The translations under genes were made by a program, and so were the position numbers. From the NCBI GenBank assembly GCA_049239925.1, contig JBMLTO010000009.1, positions 1 to 16,288 on the forward strand: a stretch of 16,288 nt of DNA. The letters run 5' to 3'. Of this stretch, positions 7,029 to 14,951 are shown in pieces. The DNA comes from Legionella_A sp049239925 (lineage in GTDB: Bacteria > Pseudomonadota > Gammaproteobacteria > Legionellales > Legionellaceae). Within the stretch, counting starts at the first letter, position 1; each line of letters starts with the position of its first letter. Under the pieces are notes generated by a model, which saw only the letters and a list, made by a program, of their open reading frames with translations, did not search any database and was not told the DNA's origin.

Positions 7029-7080
7029 CATCGCAAAATGATCTTATAAAAGCAATATTATAATTATTTATTTTGCGATG
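7029..7080. repeat. 11-bp perfect inverted repeat between acnA and the transporter gene
   Basis: CATCGCAAAAT (7029-7039) and ATTTTGCGATG (7070-7080) are exact reverse complements separated by 30 AT-rich bases; the pairing can extend two more positions inwards. It begins 28 bases after the acnA stop and ends 55 bases before the transporter start. No U-tract follows, so a classical terminator is unlikely on that evidence alone. An operator or an mRNA 3'-end stabilising hairpin is equally possible. Confidence 0.6.
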
Positions 7081-7135
7081 TCCGCATTAAAAAACCTAGG
7101 TTATTACTTTTAATTTTGCTGTTTAAGGATATCGT

Positions 7136-8515
7136 GTGACTCAGTCTAAACGAGTATTAAGTGTTTTCTCTCTAGTAATGATTAACGTTATTGCAGTCGA
7201 TAGTCTGCGTACCTTACCATTAACTGCTAAATTAGGATTATCTTTAGTATCCTATTATCTCCTCGCTGCAGTTGCTTTTTTTATTCCGGTAGCATTAGTT
7301 GCTGCTGAATTAGCCACGACCTTTCCAGAAACTGGCGGCATTTATATTTGGGTTCGAGAAGCCTTCGGTCGACAAGCAGCATTTGTCACCATTTGGTTAC
7401 AGTGGATATATAATGTGGTTTGGTATCCGACTATTCTAGCATTCATTGCAGCAACGATTGCTTATTTATTTTCACCTCAATTAGCAAATCATAAGGTATA
7501 CTTACTAACAAGTGTCATTTCTCTGTTTTGGATTGCAACACTACTCAATTGTTTTGGCATGCGCGTTTCAAATATTGTCAGTATTGCTGGCGCTTCTATA
7601 GGAACTTTATTGCCGATGATTGGCATTATTGGCCTCGGCATATTTTGGCTGTTTGAAGGTAAACCACTTCAAATAAGCTATCCTCCTTGTTGGTTTCCAG
7701 ACGTTAGTCATTTAGGTAATCTTTCACTATTTTCTGCTGTACTATTTGGTTTATTAGGGATGGAAATGTCGGCCGTTCATGCCGATGACGTAAAAAACCC
7801 CCAGCATGATTATCCTCGAGCACTCTTGTATTCAACCATTTTAATTTTTTCTACATTGGTTTTAGGTTCACTAGCAATTATCATTGTTGTTCCTCAACAT
7901 CAACTAAGCGTAGTTTCTGGTTTAATTGATGCTTATGCTATTTTTTTTAACGCCTATCATATGCCCTGGATGACACCTTTGACTGCCATATTTATTATTC
8001 TCGGTGGGTTAAGTGGCGTTTCAGCATGGATAATTGGCCCTACGAAAGGATTATTAGTTTGTGCACGAGACAACTGTCTACCTGCCTCATTTGCCAAGCT
8101 CAATCAATACGGTGCACCAGTAAAGATTTTACTCATTCAAGGAGTAATTTTTACTGCACTGAGCAGTTTATTTATATTTCTTGATAGCATTAATGCGGCC
8201 TATTGGCTTCTAAGTGACCTTTGTGCACAAATGGCGTTATTGGTTTACATTTTTATGTTTTCAGCAGCCATTCGTTTACGTTATAGTCATCCTGAGCTCT
8301 CTAGAGCCTATAAAATTCCAGGAGGCAATACAGGAATGTGGATCGTTGCTGGACTCGGCATCTTATGTTGTTTTAGTGCTATTTTGATAGGATTCATTCC
8401 TCCAACACAAATACCAGTTGGTAGTACATTTTTCTTTCAGTCTTTTTTGCTTCTTGGTTTGGTTATCTTTGTTTTAATACCTTGGTTGGTCGCTAAACAT
8501 CGATTAAGACTATAG
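7136..8515 (+). CDS. APC-superfamily amino-acid antiporter, GadC-like (glutamate:GABA antiporter family)
   Basis: This 459-residue inner-membrane protein has about 12 membrane segments. It aligns along its length with the glutamate/GABA exchanger GadC. Shared blocks include FFIPVALVAAELATTFPETGGIYIW near the N-terminus, LLGMEMSAVHADDVKNPQHDYP (GadC: [21 protein letters not shown]), WIIGPTKGLLVCARDNCLP followed by SFAKLNQYGAPV, KIPGGNTG, and IGFIPPTQIP. It ends soon after the last membrane segment, so it lacks the C-terminal plug that gates E. coli GadC (511 residues). No decarboxylase gene is adjacent; the substrate is unproven, and import or exchange of amino acids is the safest reading. The start is GTG with AAGGA (7125-7129) six bases upstream. 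Confidence 0.87.
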   Translation: MTQSKRVLSVFSLVMINVIAVDSLRTLPLTAKLGLSLVSYYLLAAVAFFIPVALVAAELATTFPETGGIYIWVREAFGRQAAFVTIWLQWIYNVVWYPTILAFIAATIAYLFSPQLANHKVYLLTSVISLFWIATLLNCFGMRVSNIVSIAGASIGTLLPMIGIIGLGIFWLFEGKPLQISYPPCWFPDVSHLGNLSLFSAVLFGLLGMEMSAVHADDVKNPQHDYPRALLYSTILIFSTLVLGSLAIIIVVPQHQLSVVSGLIDAYAIFFNAYHMPWMTPLTAIFIILGGLSGVSAWIIGPTKGLLVCARDNCLPASFAKLNQYGAPVKILLIQGVIFTALSSLFIFLDSINAAYWLLSDLCAQMALLVYIFMFSAAIRLRYSHPELSRAYKIPGGNTGMWIVAGLGILCCFSAILIGFIPPTQIPVGSTFFFQSFLLLGLVIFVLIPWLVAKHRLRL

Positions 8516-8553
8516 TTATCCCAATCTCGACATCAGCAATATTTCACGATGCC

Positions 8554-8585
8554 CCCAAAAAATATTGGGCTCAGGTCTTTTTTTT
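8554..8585 (+). terminator. Terminator-like hairpin after the GadC-like gene
   Basis: CCCAA (8554-8558) pairs with TTGGG (8565-8569), and eight Ts follow at 8578-8585 after an eight-base spacer. The stem is short and the spacer longer than usual, so it is a modest candidate. An alternative pairing, CAATATT (8537-8543) with AATATTG (8561-8567), competes with it. Confidence 0.4.
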
Positions 8586-8791
8586 GATTTTCGCGTGCAA
8601 ATATATGCCTTAATAGAACAAAAAGTTAATTAACCAAATAAAAAATCAAAGAGAAAGAGCAGACCCAGTATTTACACATCGTATGGGTGCTGAAAAAAGA
8701 AGGGAGCCCTAATCTCAGGTGAATGGGACAAGCTTTCCTACTGGGCTCAACGAAAGAAAAAATAGTCTTGATGTTTTTTATTTAGGATCTA
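8586..8791. other. Noncoding stretch with a long imperfect inverted repeat
   Basis: No gene is seen in this part of the 350-base gap. The outer arms GAGC (8657-8660) plus CCCAGTA (8664-8670) pair with TACTGGGCTC (8739-8748), with a three-base bulge. The left arm can instead pair locally, ACCCA (8663-8667) with TGGGT (8684-8688). The two folds are mutually exclusive. Nothing links it to a known riboswitch or sRNA class. Confidence 0.35.
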
Positions 8792-8828
8792 GCCCTTCGA
8801 GACGCGTGCGTAGCACGCGCCTCAGGGC
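8792..8828. repeat. GC-rich REP-like palindrome
   Basis: The element folds as a 15-bp interrupted stem. GCCCT (8792-8796) pairs with AGGGC (8824-8828), GAG (8799-8801) with CTC (8821-8823), and CGCGTGC (8803-8809) with GCACGCG (8813-8819), with a GTA loop. Its frame, CCCTTCGA...CTCAGGGCGAACGG, resembles a widespread family of bacterial intergenic palindromes built on TTCGA(C/G)...CTCAGGGCGAACGG, from memory. It is strikingly GC-rich against its surroundings, and only one copy is present in this window. Confidence 0.65.
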
Positions 8829-8865
8829 GAACGGTCCTGGGAAAAATGGCTGAAGTCGAAGTGAT

Positions 8866-9105
8866 ATGCAGATATTGAATATTTTTGTCGGCTTATTAGG
8901 AGCGAATGTGGTCGCTATTGGTCTAGTGCTATTGAACACGGCTACTCTTAACCCGTTTGGAATGGCCCTAACAGTAGTCGGAGCTGCAGGGTTTAGCTGG
9001 GGTTGTTATGGTTTCCTTACCAACAAACGACCAATACCTAAATCATTTGATGTAAGCGAGCATTACCAACCTCATAATTATGCAACATGTACCGGAGGTC
9101 TGTGA
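8866..9105 (+). CDS. Small two-TM membrane protein of unknown function
   Basis: This 79-codon frame starts at ATG 8866. Two hydrophobic segments are visible, about residues 3-23 (IFVGLLGANVVAIGLVLL) and 31-52 (PFGMALTVVGAAGFSWGCYGF), joined by a short NTATLN turn. A hydrophilic tail follows from about 53 (NKRPIPKSFDVSEHYQP) and ends near a Cys and two Gly. The Gly/Ala-rich helices and a polar tail look like a genuine small membrane protein, and the frame is somewhat more GC-rich than its surroundings. There is no strong ribosome binding site; GAAG at about 8858 is the best candidate. It sits alone between the REP-like palindrome and the 3' end of dnaE. No family is recognised. Confidence 0.5.
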   Translation: MQILNIFVGLLGANVVAIGLVLLNTATLNPFGMALTVVGAAGFSWGCYGFLTNKRPIPKSFDVSEHYQPHNYATCTGGL

Positions 9106-9255
9106 CCCCGTGAAGAATAACCTCTCAGAGTAAGGTCTTGAGAGCTCCTGCATCTCAAGGCTGCTGGAAAATAGCGCCAAGGGCAACCAACTTGCATACC
9201 ATGTAATAATGTAGCCTCTACTATCTTGCAACGATCAATAGGGCTGCGATCCTCG
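9106..9255. other. Short intergenic stretch with a 7-bp hairpin
   Basis: The 150 bases between the small membrane ORF and the dnaE stop hold no gene. CTTGAGA (9137-9143) pairs with TCTCAAG (9153-9159) around a nine-base loop, with no T-run on either side. AACGA (9230-9234) can pair with TCGTT (9253-9257) at the dnaE stop codon. Neither is a convincing terminator. Confidence 0.35.
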
Positions 9256-12200
9256 TTATGAGTAACGCATAGTAACTCGATCGCCTCCTAATAGCTCAAT
9301 CAAAGCATGGATGACTTCATCCGTTGGATTAACTCGCCAAGACGTACCGAGATTAATAATGGCTCGAGCACTAGCATTGATGTATTCAATTTGTACCACG
9401 CACTCGCCTTTATTAGCCTCTAAAATTGTTTTTAGTGAAGACAATGCATGCGCATCTTGTGTCGTTAATGAAATCAAGAGACTTTTCCCAAAATAAGTTC
9501 GGGCTCGCTCAATCGTATAAATACTATTTGCCGTCAGTTTGATACCACCCGTATAATCATCCTTACCTAAATCTCCATCTAAAACCAAAATCATACCGGT
9601 TTTTATCGACGATTCATCACCTAATAATTCAGAATATACAATAACATCGATTTTTGAGGTTGAATCATCCATGGATAAAATAGTAATTTTTTTCCCACGC
9701 TTAGTCACTACCCTTCGAATACTGGTTACTAAACCACAAATCAGGGCCTTTTTAGTTGTTAATGTCTGAAGCCTATTAATCGATGTAATATATCCATCAA
9801 ACTCACGACCATAGGACTGCGCAGGATGACCTGAAAGATAAAAACCCAATGTTTCTTTTTCTGCATCTAATCTTTGCTTTTCAGACCATGGAGGACACTC
9901 TATATAGTAGCTGTTATTATCCTCACCTAAGGTAGAAAAAATATCAGTTTGACCACTACTTTGATTTTGGTGATAGCGTACGCCAAGTTGCATTGCTTGA
10001 TCCAAAGAATGATAGAGTATTGAGCGTTCAACACCTAAATCATCCAATGAACCAGATTTAATGAGTGCCTCTAGTACCCGTTTATTAACTTTCCTTAAAT
10101 CTACACGCTGACAAAGATCGAATTGACTGCAATAAGGCCCCTGCTGATTACGCTGCTCGATAATACACTGAATAGCAGCTTCTCCTACTCCTTTAATTGC
10201 ACCTAAACCGTATATAATTGAATTATCATCGGATACAGTAAAGTGATAAACAGACTTATTGATTGCTGGTGGTACTATATGAAGGTTCATTTCGCTACAT
10301 TCATTAATAAAAACAACCATCTTATCTGTATTATCCATATCAGATGACATTACCGCCGCCATAAAAGCCGCTGGATAATGAGCCTTTAACCATGCTGTCT
10401 GATAAGCAATTAAAGCATAGGCAGCTGAATGTGATTTATTAAAACCGTAACCAGCAAATTTTTCCATCAAATCAAATATCATTGTGGCTAAAGCTGCATC
10501 AACACCACGTTTTGTTGCGCCTTCCGTAAAAATAGCTCGTTGTTTTGCCATTTCTTCTGGCTTTTTCTTTCCCATCGCCCGTCGTAATAAATCCGCACCG
10601 CCTAAGGTATAATTAGCTAGTACTTGAGCAATCTGCATGACTTGTTCTTGATATAAAATCACACCATAAGTTGGTTTCAAAATTGGCTCTAGATCAGGAT
10701 GAGGATACTCAACAGTTGCACGCCCATGCTTTCGATCAATAAAATCATCAACCATGCCTGATTGCAAAGGACCTGGTCGAAATAAAGCAACCAATGCAAT
10801 AATTTCCTCAAAACAATCAGGCTGTAAACGATGAATTAATTCTTTCATTCCCCTTGATTCAAGTTGAAATACAGCAGTAGTTTGACAAGCTTTCAGTAAA
10901 TTAAATGAAGCAAGATCATCCATCGGGATTTCGTTGATATCGATTGGTGGCAACTCTGAAACGTGACGCTGATGATTAATCGTAATTAAAGCCCAATTAA
11001 TAATAGTTAATGTTCGTAACCCCAGGAAGTCGAACTTAACTAAACCAGCTGCTTCAACATCATCTTTATCGAATTGACTAACTAATTGATTCGAGTCTTG
11101 TTCACAATAAATTGCAGTAAAATCAGTCAGCTCAGATGGTGCAATAACTACCCCACCCGCATGCTTCCCAGCATTTCGCGTAATTCCTTCAAGTTTAAGT
11201 GCTAAATCAATTAACTCTCGGACGTCGTCTTCATCTTGGTAGCGCCTACGAAGCTCATCTTCTTGTTCTAGTGCCTTGTTTAGCGTTATTCCTAATTCAA
11301 ATGGAATCAACTTAGCAAGCTTATCTACAAATCCATAGGGATGTCCCAAAACCCGCCCAACATCGCGCACAACAGCCTTTGCTGCCATGGTTCCAAATGT
11401 TATGATTTGCGATACGCTTTTACGACCATACTTTTCTGCAACGTAATCAATTACCCTATCACGACCCTCCATACAAAAATCTATATCGAAGTCAGGCATC
11501 GAAACACGTTCTGGATTGAGAAAACGTTCAAATAGTAGATCGAATTGCAAAGGGTCTAGATCAGTAATGCCCAGAGCATAAGCAACCAAGGAACCCGCAC
11601 CAGAGCCTCGGCCTGGCCCAACCGGTACACCATTTTCTTTTGCCCACTGAATGAAATCAGCCACAATAAGAAAATAACCAGCAAATCCCATCGGATTAAT
11701 TACATCTAATTCAACCATTAAACGCTGATCATAGTTTATTCGATTAGTTTGCAATAGTTCTGGATGATTACGATAGATCTGCAGTAAACGTTTTTCCAAG
11801 CCTTGATGTGCAATTTTAGATAAATACTCTTCAACACTGATCGACGGCGGCACCGGAAAATTGGGTAAGTAGTTTTTACCTAGCTCCAAATACACTGAAC
11901 ATCTTTTGCTTATTTCAACTGTATTTTCAATAGCCTGTGGCAAATCACCGAATAATGAAATCATTTCTTCAGCTGAACGTAAATACTGCTCAGCACTATA
12001 ACGATTAATACGTCTAGGATCGGCTAATGTATATCCATCATGAATACAGGTTCGTGCTTCATGAGCGTCAAAATCGTCTTGCTGTAAAAAACAAACATCA
12101 TTGGTTGCCACCAATGGTAAATTTAACGCCTCTGCTAGGCCAATCGCATGGTGATTATAAAATGCTTCGTCTGTTCGTCCAGTACGCTGAATTTCGATAT

Positions 12201-12696
12201 AAAACTTTGAAGGAAAAAGGCTAGACCACTGCTTTGCTAAGTCATGAGCCAAAGAATGATCACCAGCAATTAACGCACGACCAATATTTCCAGTACGGCC
12301 ACCTGATAATGCAATCAACCCATCAGCATAATCCTTTATCCAATCATAATGTACACGCGGTTGACCTAAATATTGCCCATCCATATAAGCTTTGGAAACT
12401 AATCGAGTTAAATTCCGATAACCAATGTTATTCTGACATAATAATACCAACGTCGATGATTCTTCTGGCTTTTCAGGGTTAATACATACTAGATCACAAC
12501 CAAATATAGGTTTAATACCGGCGGCAACCGCTGCTTGGAATAATTTTACAGCAGCAAAAAGGTTACAATGATCAGTAATAGCTACCGCACACATTTGTTT
12601 CGATGGGAGTAAAGTCATCAATGGTTCAATTCGAATTAATCCATCGACTAATGAAAACTCTGAGTGTAAACGAAGATGAACAAAGCGTTGCTGCAT
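9256..12696 (-). CDS. dnaE: DNA polymerase III alpha subunit
   Basis: DnaE is the catalytic subunit of the replicative polymerase. From ATG 12696-12694 it is 1146 residues (E. coli 1160) and begins MQQRFVHLRLHSEFSLVDG, matching the E. coli start; a frame extension of 20 codons upstream to 12756 is not conserved in type and is rejected. The domains in order are PHP (about 1-270), C-family polymerase core with Asp402 and Asp404 (MPDFDIDFC) and Asp556 (LVKFDFLGLRTLTII), helix-hairpin-helix, the clamp-binding motif QTDIF (916-920), an OB fold (about 985-1070) and the C-terminal domain. The PHP domain keeps His in AITDHCNL but has Arg9 in HLRLH, so it is partly degenerate. It lies 125 bases after ligA. 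Confidence 0.97.
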   Translation of the reverse strand: MQQRFVHLRLHSEFSLVDGLIRIEPLMTLLPSKQMCAVAITDHCNLFAAVKLFQAAVAAGIKPIFGCDLVCINPEKPEESSTLVLLCQNNIGYRNLTRLVSKAYMDGQYLGQPRVHYDWIKDYADGLIALSGGRTGNIGRALIAGDHSLAHDLAKQWSSLFPSKFYIEIQRTGRTDEAFYNHHAIGLAEALNLPLVATNDVCFLQQDDFDAHEARTCIHDGYTLADPRRINRYSAEQYLRSAEEMISLFGDLPQAIENTVEISKRCSVYLELGKNYLPNFPVPPSISVEEYLSKIAHQGLEKRLLQIYRNHPELLQTNRINYDQRLMVELDVINPMGFAGYFLIVADFIQWAKENGVPVGPGRGSGAGSLVAYALGITDLDPLQFDLLFERFLNPERVSMPDFDIDFCMEGRDRVIDYVAEKYGRKSVSQIITFGTMAAKAVVRDVGRVLGHPYGFVDKLAKLIPFELGITLNKALEQEDELRRRYQDEDDVRELIDLALKLEGITRNAGKHAGGVVIAPSELTDFTAIYCEQDSNQLVSQFDKDDVEAAGLVKFDFLGLRTLTIINWALITINHQRHVSELPPIDINEIPMDDLASFNLLKACQTTAVFQLESRGMKELIHRLQPDCFEEIIALVALFRPGPLQSGMVDDFIDRKHGRATVEYPHPDLEPILKPTYGVILYQEQVMQIAQVLANYTLGGADLLRRAMGKKKPEEMAKQRAIFTEGATKRGVDAALATMIFDLMEKFAGYGFNKSHSAAYALIAYQTAWLKAHYPAAFMAAVMSSDMDNTDKMVVFINECSEMNLHIVPPAINKSVYHFTVSDDNSIIYGLGAIKGVGEAAIQCIIEQRNQQGPYCSQFDLCQRVDLRKVNKRVLEALIKSGSLDDLGVERSILYHSLDQAMQLGVRYHQNQSSGQTDIFSTLGEDNNSYYIECPPWSEKQRLDAEKETLGFYLSGHPAQSYGREFDGYITSINRLQTLTTKKALICGLVTSIRRVVTKRGKKITILSMDDSTSKIDVIVYSELLGDESSIKTGMILVLDGDLGKDDYTGGIKLTANSIYTIERARTYFGKSLLISLTTQDAHALSSLKTILEANKGECVVQIEYINASARAIINLGTSWRVNPTDEVIHALIELLGGDRVTMRYS

Positions 12697-12705
12697 AAAA
12701 AACCT

Positions 12706-12735
12706 ATTATAAATTAAATGATGGGTAACACCCAT
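12706..12735 (-). promoter_or_regulatory. Putative dnaE promoter -10 and adjacent palindrome
   Basis: A perfect TATAAT reads on the minus strand at 12711-12706, only nine bases before the dnaE ATG. The palindrome ATGGGT-AAC-ACCCAT (12721-12735) lies just upstream, within the would-be spacer and -35 area, and no good -35 is seen. If this -10 is used, the message would be nearly leaderless. A weak TAGG overlaps the end of the -10. Confidence 0.35.
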
Positions 12736-12740
12736 GAAAT

Positions 12741-12768
12741 TAAAACGGTTAGTCACTGTTTACTAACC
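12741..12768 (-). terminator. Likely ligA terminator
   Basis: On the minus strand GGTTAGT (12768-12762), an eight-base loop and ACTAACC (12753-12747) are followed by GTTTTA. The 7-bp stem with a short T-rich tail fits a weak intrinsic terminator 54 bases after the ligA stop, separating ligA from dnaE transcription. Confidence 0.45.
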
Positions 12769-12821
12769 ATGTCGTCATACAAAATGATGTACTAAGAGCT
12801 GTATCAATCGTACATGTTCAT

Positions 12822-14837
12822 TCATGAAAGTAATTGTAAAAATTCGCTTTCAGATAAGGTAGTTACTCCATACGCTATCGCTTTGGTATACTTTGAACCG
12901 GGCTTATCGCCATAAACCACGAAATTTGTTTTTGCTGAAACACTATTTACTACATTTGCCCCCACTGCAATAAGCTTAGCTTTAGTTTCTTCGCGAGTTA
13001 ACGTTGAAAGGGTTCCTGTCAACACAACTGTTTTGGCATACAACGGATGGTGCTGATCAAGCGTTGTTGGCTTCTTTTGAGGCCAATGAACACCACATGC
13101 TAATAGCTTTGCAATGACATCTAAATTATGTTTTTGGTGAAAAAAACAGACAATATGAGCGGCAACCACGGGCCCTATATCCTTAATTTGTATCAACTCC
13201 TCTAGCGAAGCCGCTGCAAGCGTATCAATCCCTTCAAATGAATCGGCTAAAACATGAGCAGTTGTCTCTCCAACTTCACGAATCCCTAAAGAATACAAAA
13301 ATCGACCAAACGTCGTTTTCTTACTATTATCGATTGCTGCTAATAAATTATTGGCAGATTTATTACCCATGCGCGGTAGAATGATTAATTGCTCATGCGT
13401 TAAAGTGTAAATATCTGCAATATCATGAACTAAATTAGCCTCAAATAATAGCTCAATGATGGATTCACCTAAACCATCAATAGCCATTGCTTTACGAGAA
13501 GCAAAGTGCCAAATGGCACCGATCAATTGCGCTCGACAAAATAATCCCCCGGTACATCGAGCAATCGCATTACCCTGTTCTCGAATAACATCAGCCCCGC
13601 AGACAGGGCATACCGCAGGCAATTCAATAGCGACCGTTATCTCCGGGCGTTTTTCATGGACGACCGCCACAACTTCAGGAATTACATCACCAGCACGTCT
13701 AATAGTAACCACATCACCAATACGAAGACCTTTGCGTTCGATTTCGTCAATATTATGCAACGTAACATTACTAACCGTCACCCCGCTAATATTGATCGGT
13801 TGCAAACGAGCCACCGGTGTAATTGCACCTGTTCTTCCAACTTGAAAATCAACTGCAGTTAACTGAGTCATTGCTTCTACCGCAGGAAATTTATGAGCAC
13901 AAGCATAGCGTGGCGCACGAGCAACACTACCTAATTGCAGTTGTGATTGAATATCATCAACTTTATAGACAACACCATCAATTTCAAAAGGCAATTCATC
14001 TCGACAATTCTGAATTGACACATAATAATCCATGCAACCATGGAAACCCTTGGCTGTTTTAGTAAGTTCAGATACAGGAAATCCAAAACTACGCAATAAA
14101 TCAAGCTGTTGCATATGGCTAGTCGGTAAAGCATAACCATCACATGCTCCAATTCCATAGCAATAGATAGCTAACGGTCTACTAGCAGTAATAGCTGGAT
14201 TGAGTTGTCGTAAGCTACCAGCAGCTGCATTTCTTGGGTTAGCAAATACTTTGTCGCCCTTACGACGTGCTTGCTCATTATAAGCTGCAAATGCTGCTTT
14301 AGGGATATAAACCTCGCCTCTAATTTCAATAAAATGCGGCGGTTGATCGTTTGATAATTGCCAAGGAACTGAAGGAATCGTTTTAATATTAGCCGTAATA
14401 TTCTCACCGAAAGTTCCATCACCTCGAGTTGCAGCATAGGCTAAGATGCCATTTTCATAACATAAATTAACAGCGAGACCATCTAATTTAGGCTCACAAG
14501 TCAAGTAAAGATCATGATCAGATAAATCCAATTTATCTGCAATTCGTTTGAGGAATGATTGTAACTCTTCAGGAGAAAAAACATTACTTAACGATAACAT
14601 CGGCTGACGATGAGCAACTGCTTGCAATACACCACTAGGAGAAACCCCAACCCGTTGCGTAGGAGAATCTTGAGCGATTAAATGTGGATATTCCTTTTCT
14701 AAGGCCTCTAGCATGCGAAAAGACTGATCATAATCAGCATCAGGAACTAACGGTTGGTCGAGAACATAATAATAGTAATCATATTGCTTTATTTTCTCTC
14801 TTAAAGTCTGTATTTTCGCAATAATATCTTCAATCAT
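12822..14837 (-). CDS. ligA: NAD-dependent DNA ligase
   Basis: LigA seals nicks in duplex DNA using NAD as cofactor, joining Okazaki fragments and finishing repair. The 671-residue protein has every family domain: the NAD-recognition Ia domain with YYYYVLDQPLVPDADYD (21-37), the adenylation domain with catalytic Lys117 in CEPKLDG, the OB fold (about 320-400), a four-cysteine zinc finger (Cys410, Cys413, Cys428, Cys434, spaced as in E. coli), helix-hairpin-helix repeats (about 450-590) and a BRCT domain at the C-terminus (about 595-671). Length equals E. coli LigA. The start is ATG 14837-14835 without a clear ribosome binding site. Its usual neighbour zipA is absent; the divergent neighbour is rmuC. 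Confidence 0.98.
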   Translation of the reverse strand: MIEDIIAKIQTLREKIKQYDYYYYVLDQPLVPDADYDQSFRMLEALEKEYPHLIAQDSPTQRVGVSPSGVLQAVAHRQPMLSLSNVFSPEELQSFLKRIADKLDLSDHDLYLTCEPKLDGLAVNLCYENGILAYAATRGDGTFGENITANIKTIPSVPWQLSNDQPPHFIEIRGEVYIPKAAFAAYNEQARRKGDKVFANPRNAAAGSLRQLNPAITASRPLAIYCYGIGACDGYALPTSHMQQLDLLRSFGFPVSELTKTAKGFHGCMDYYVSIQNCRDELPFEIDGVVYKVDDIQSQLQLGSVARAPRYACAHKFPAVEAMTQLTAVDFQVGRTGAITPVARLQPINISGVTVSNVTLHNIDEIERKGLRIGDVVTIRRAGDVIPEVVAVVHEKRPEITVAIELPAVCPVCGADVIREQGNAIARCTGGLFCRAQLIGAIWHFASRKAMAIDGLGESIIELLFEANLVHDIADIYTLTHEQLIILPRMGNKSANNLLAAIDNSKKTTFGRFLYSLGIREVGETTAHVLADSFEGIDTLAAASLEELIQIKDIGPVVAAHIVCFFHQKHNLDVIAKLLACGVHWPQKKPTTLDQHHPLYAKTVVLTGTLSTLTREETKAKLIAVGANVVNSVSAKTNFVVYGDKPGSKYTKAIAYGVTTLSESEFLQLLS

Positions 14838-14951
14838 AGTGAGTAGCCAAATTAGTGAAATAATTAAAAATCAATGCAATGATTGATGCTATAAACTTTA
14901 TATCCATTTAGCGCTATACTGCGTGTAATTTTTTATAATTAACGTGATATT
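14838..14951. promoter_or_regulatory. Divergent ligA/rmuC control region
   Basis: This 114-base AT-rich gap must hold the promoters of both genes. TATACT at 14915-14920 on the plus strand is a reasonable -10 for rmuC, about 30 bases before its start, but no matching -35 was seen. ATCAAT (14870-14875) and ATTGAT (14882-14887) form a short inverted repeat on the ligA side. No clear ligA promoter could be assigned. Confidence 0.3.

Noticed and set aside
8847..8879. Ten-codon leader peptide MAEVEVICRY overlapping the small membrane ORF
   Set aside because: It is too short to distinguish from chance and has no attenuator structure attached.
9106..9255. A 6S, SRP or RNase P RNA gene
   Set aside because: None of the conserved cores of these RNAs could be recognised on either strand; only a 7-bp hairpin is present.
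12697..12756. A DnaE start 20 codons upstream
   Set aside because: The extension passes through the palindrome and the TATAAT and has no counterpart in DnaE, which starts close to RFVHLR.
13456..13845. A 129-codon plus-strand frame inside ligA
   Set aside because: It lies wholly antisense to conserved ligase domains and has the Thr/Pro/Ile-rich composition of an antisense shadow.
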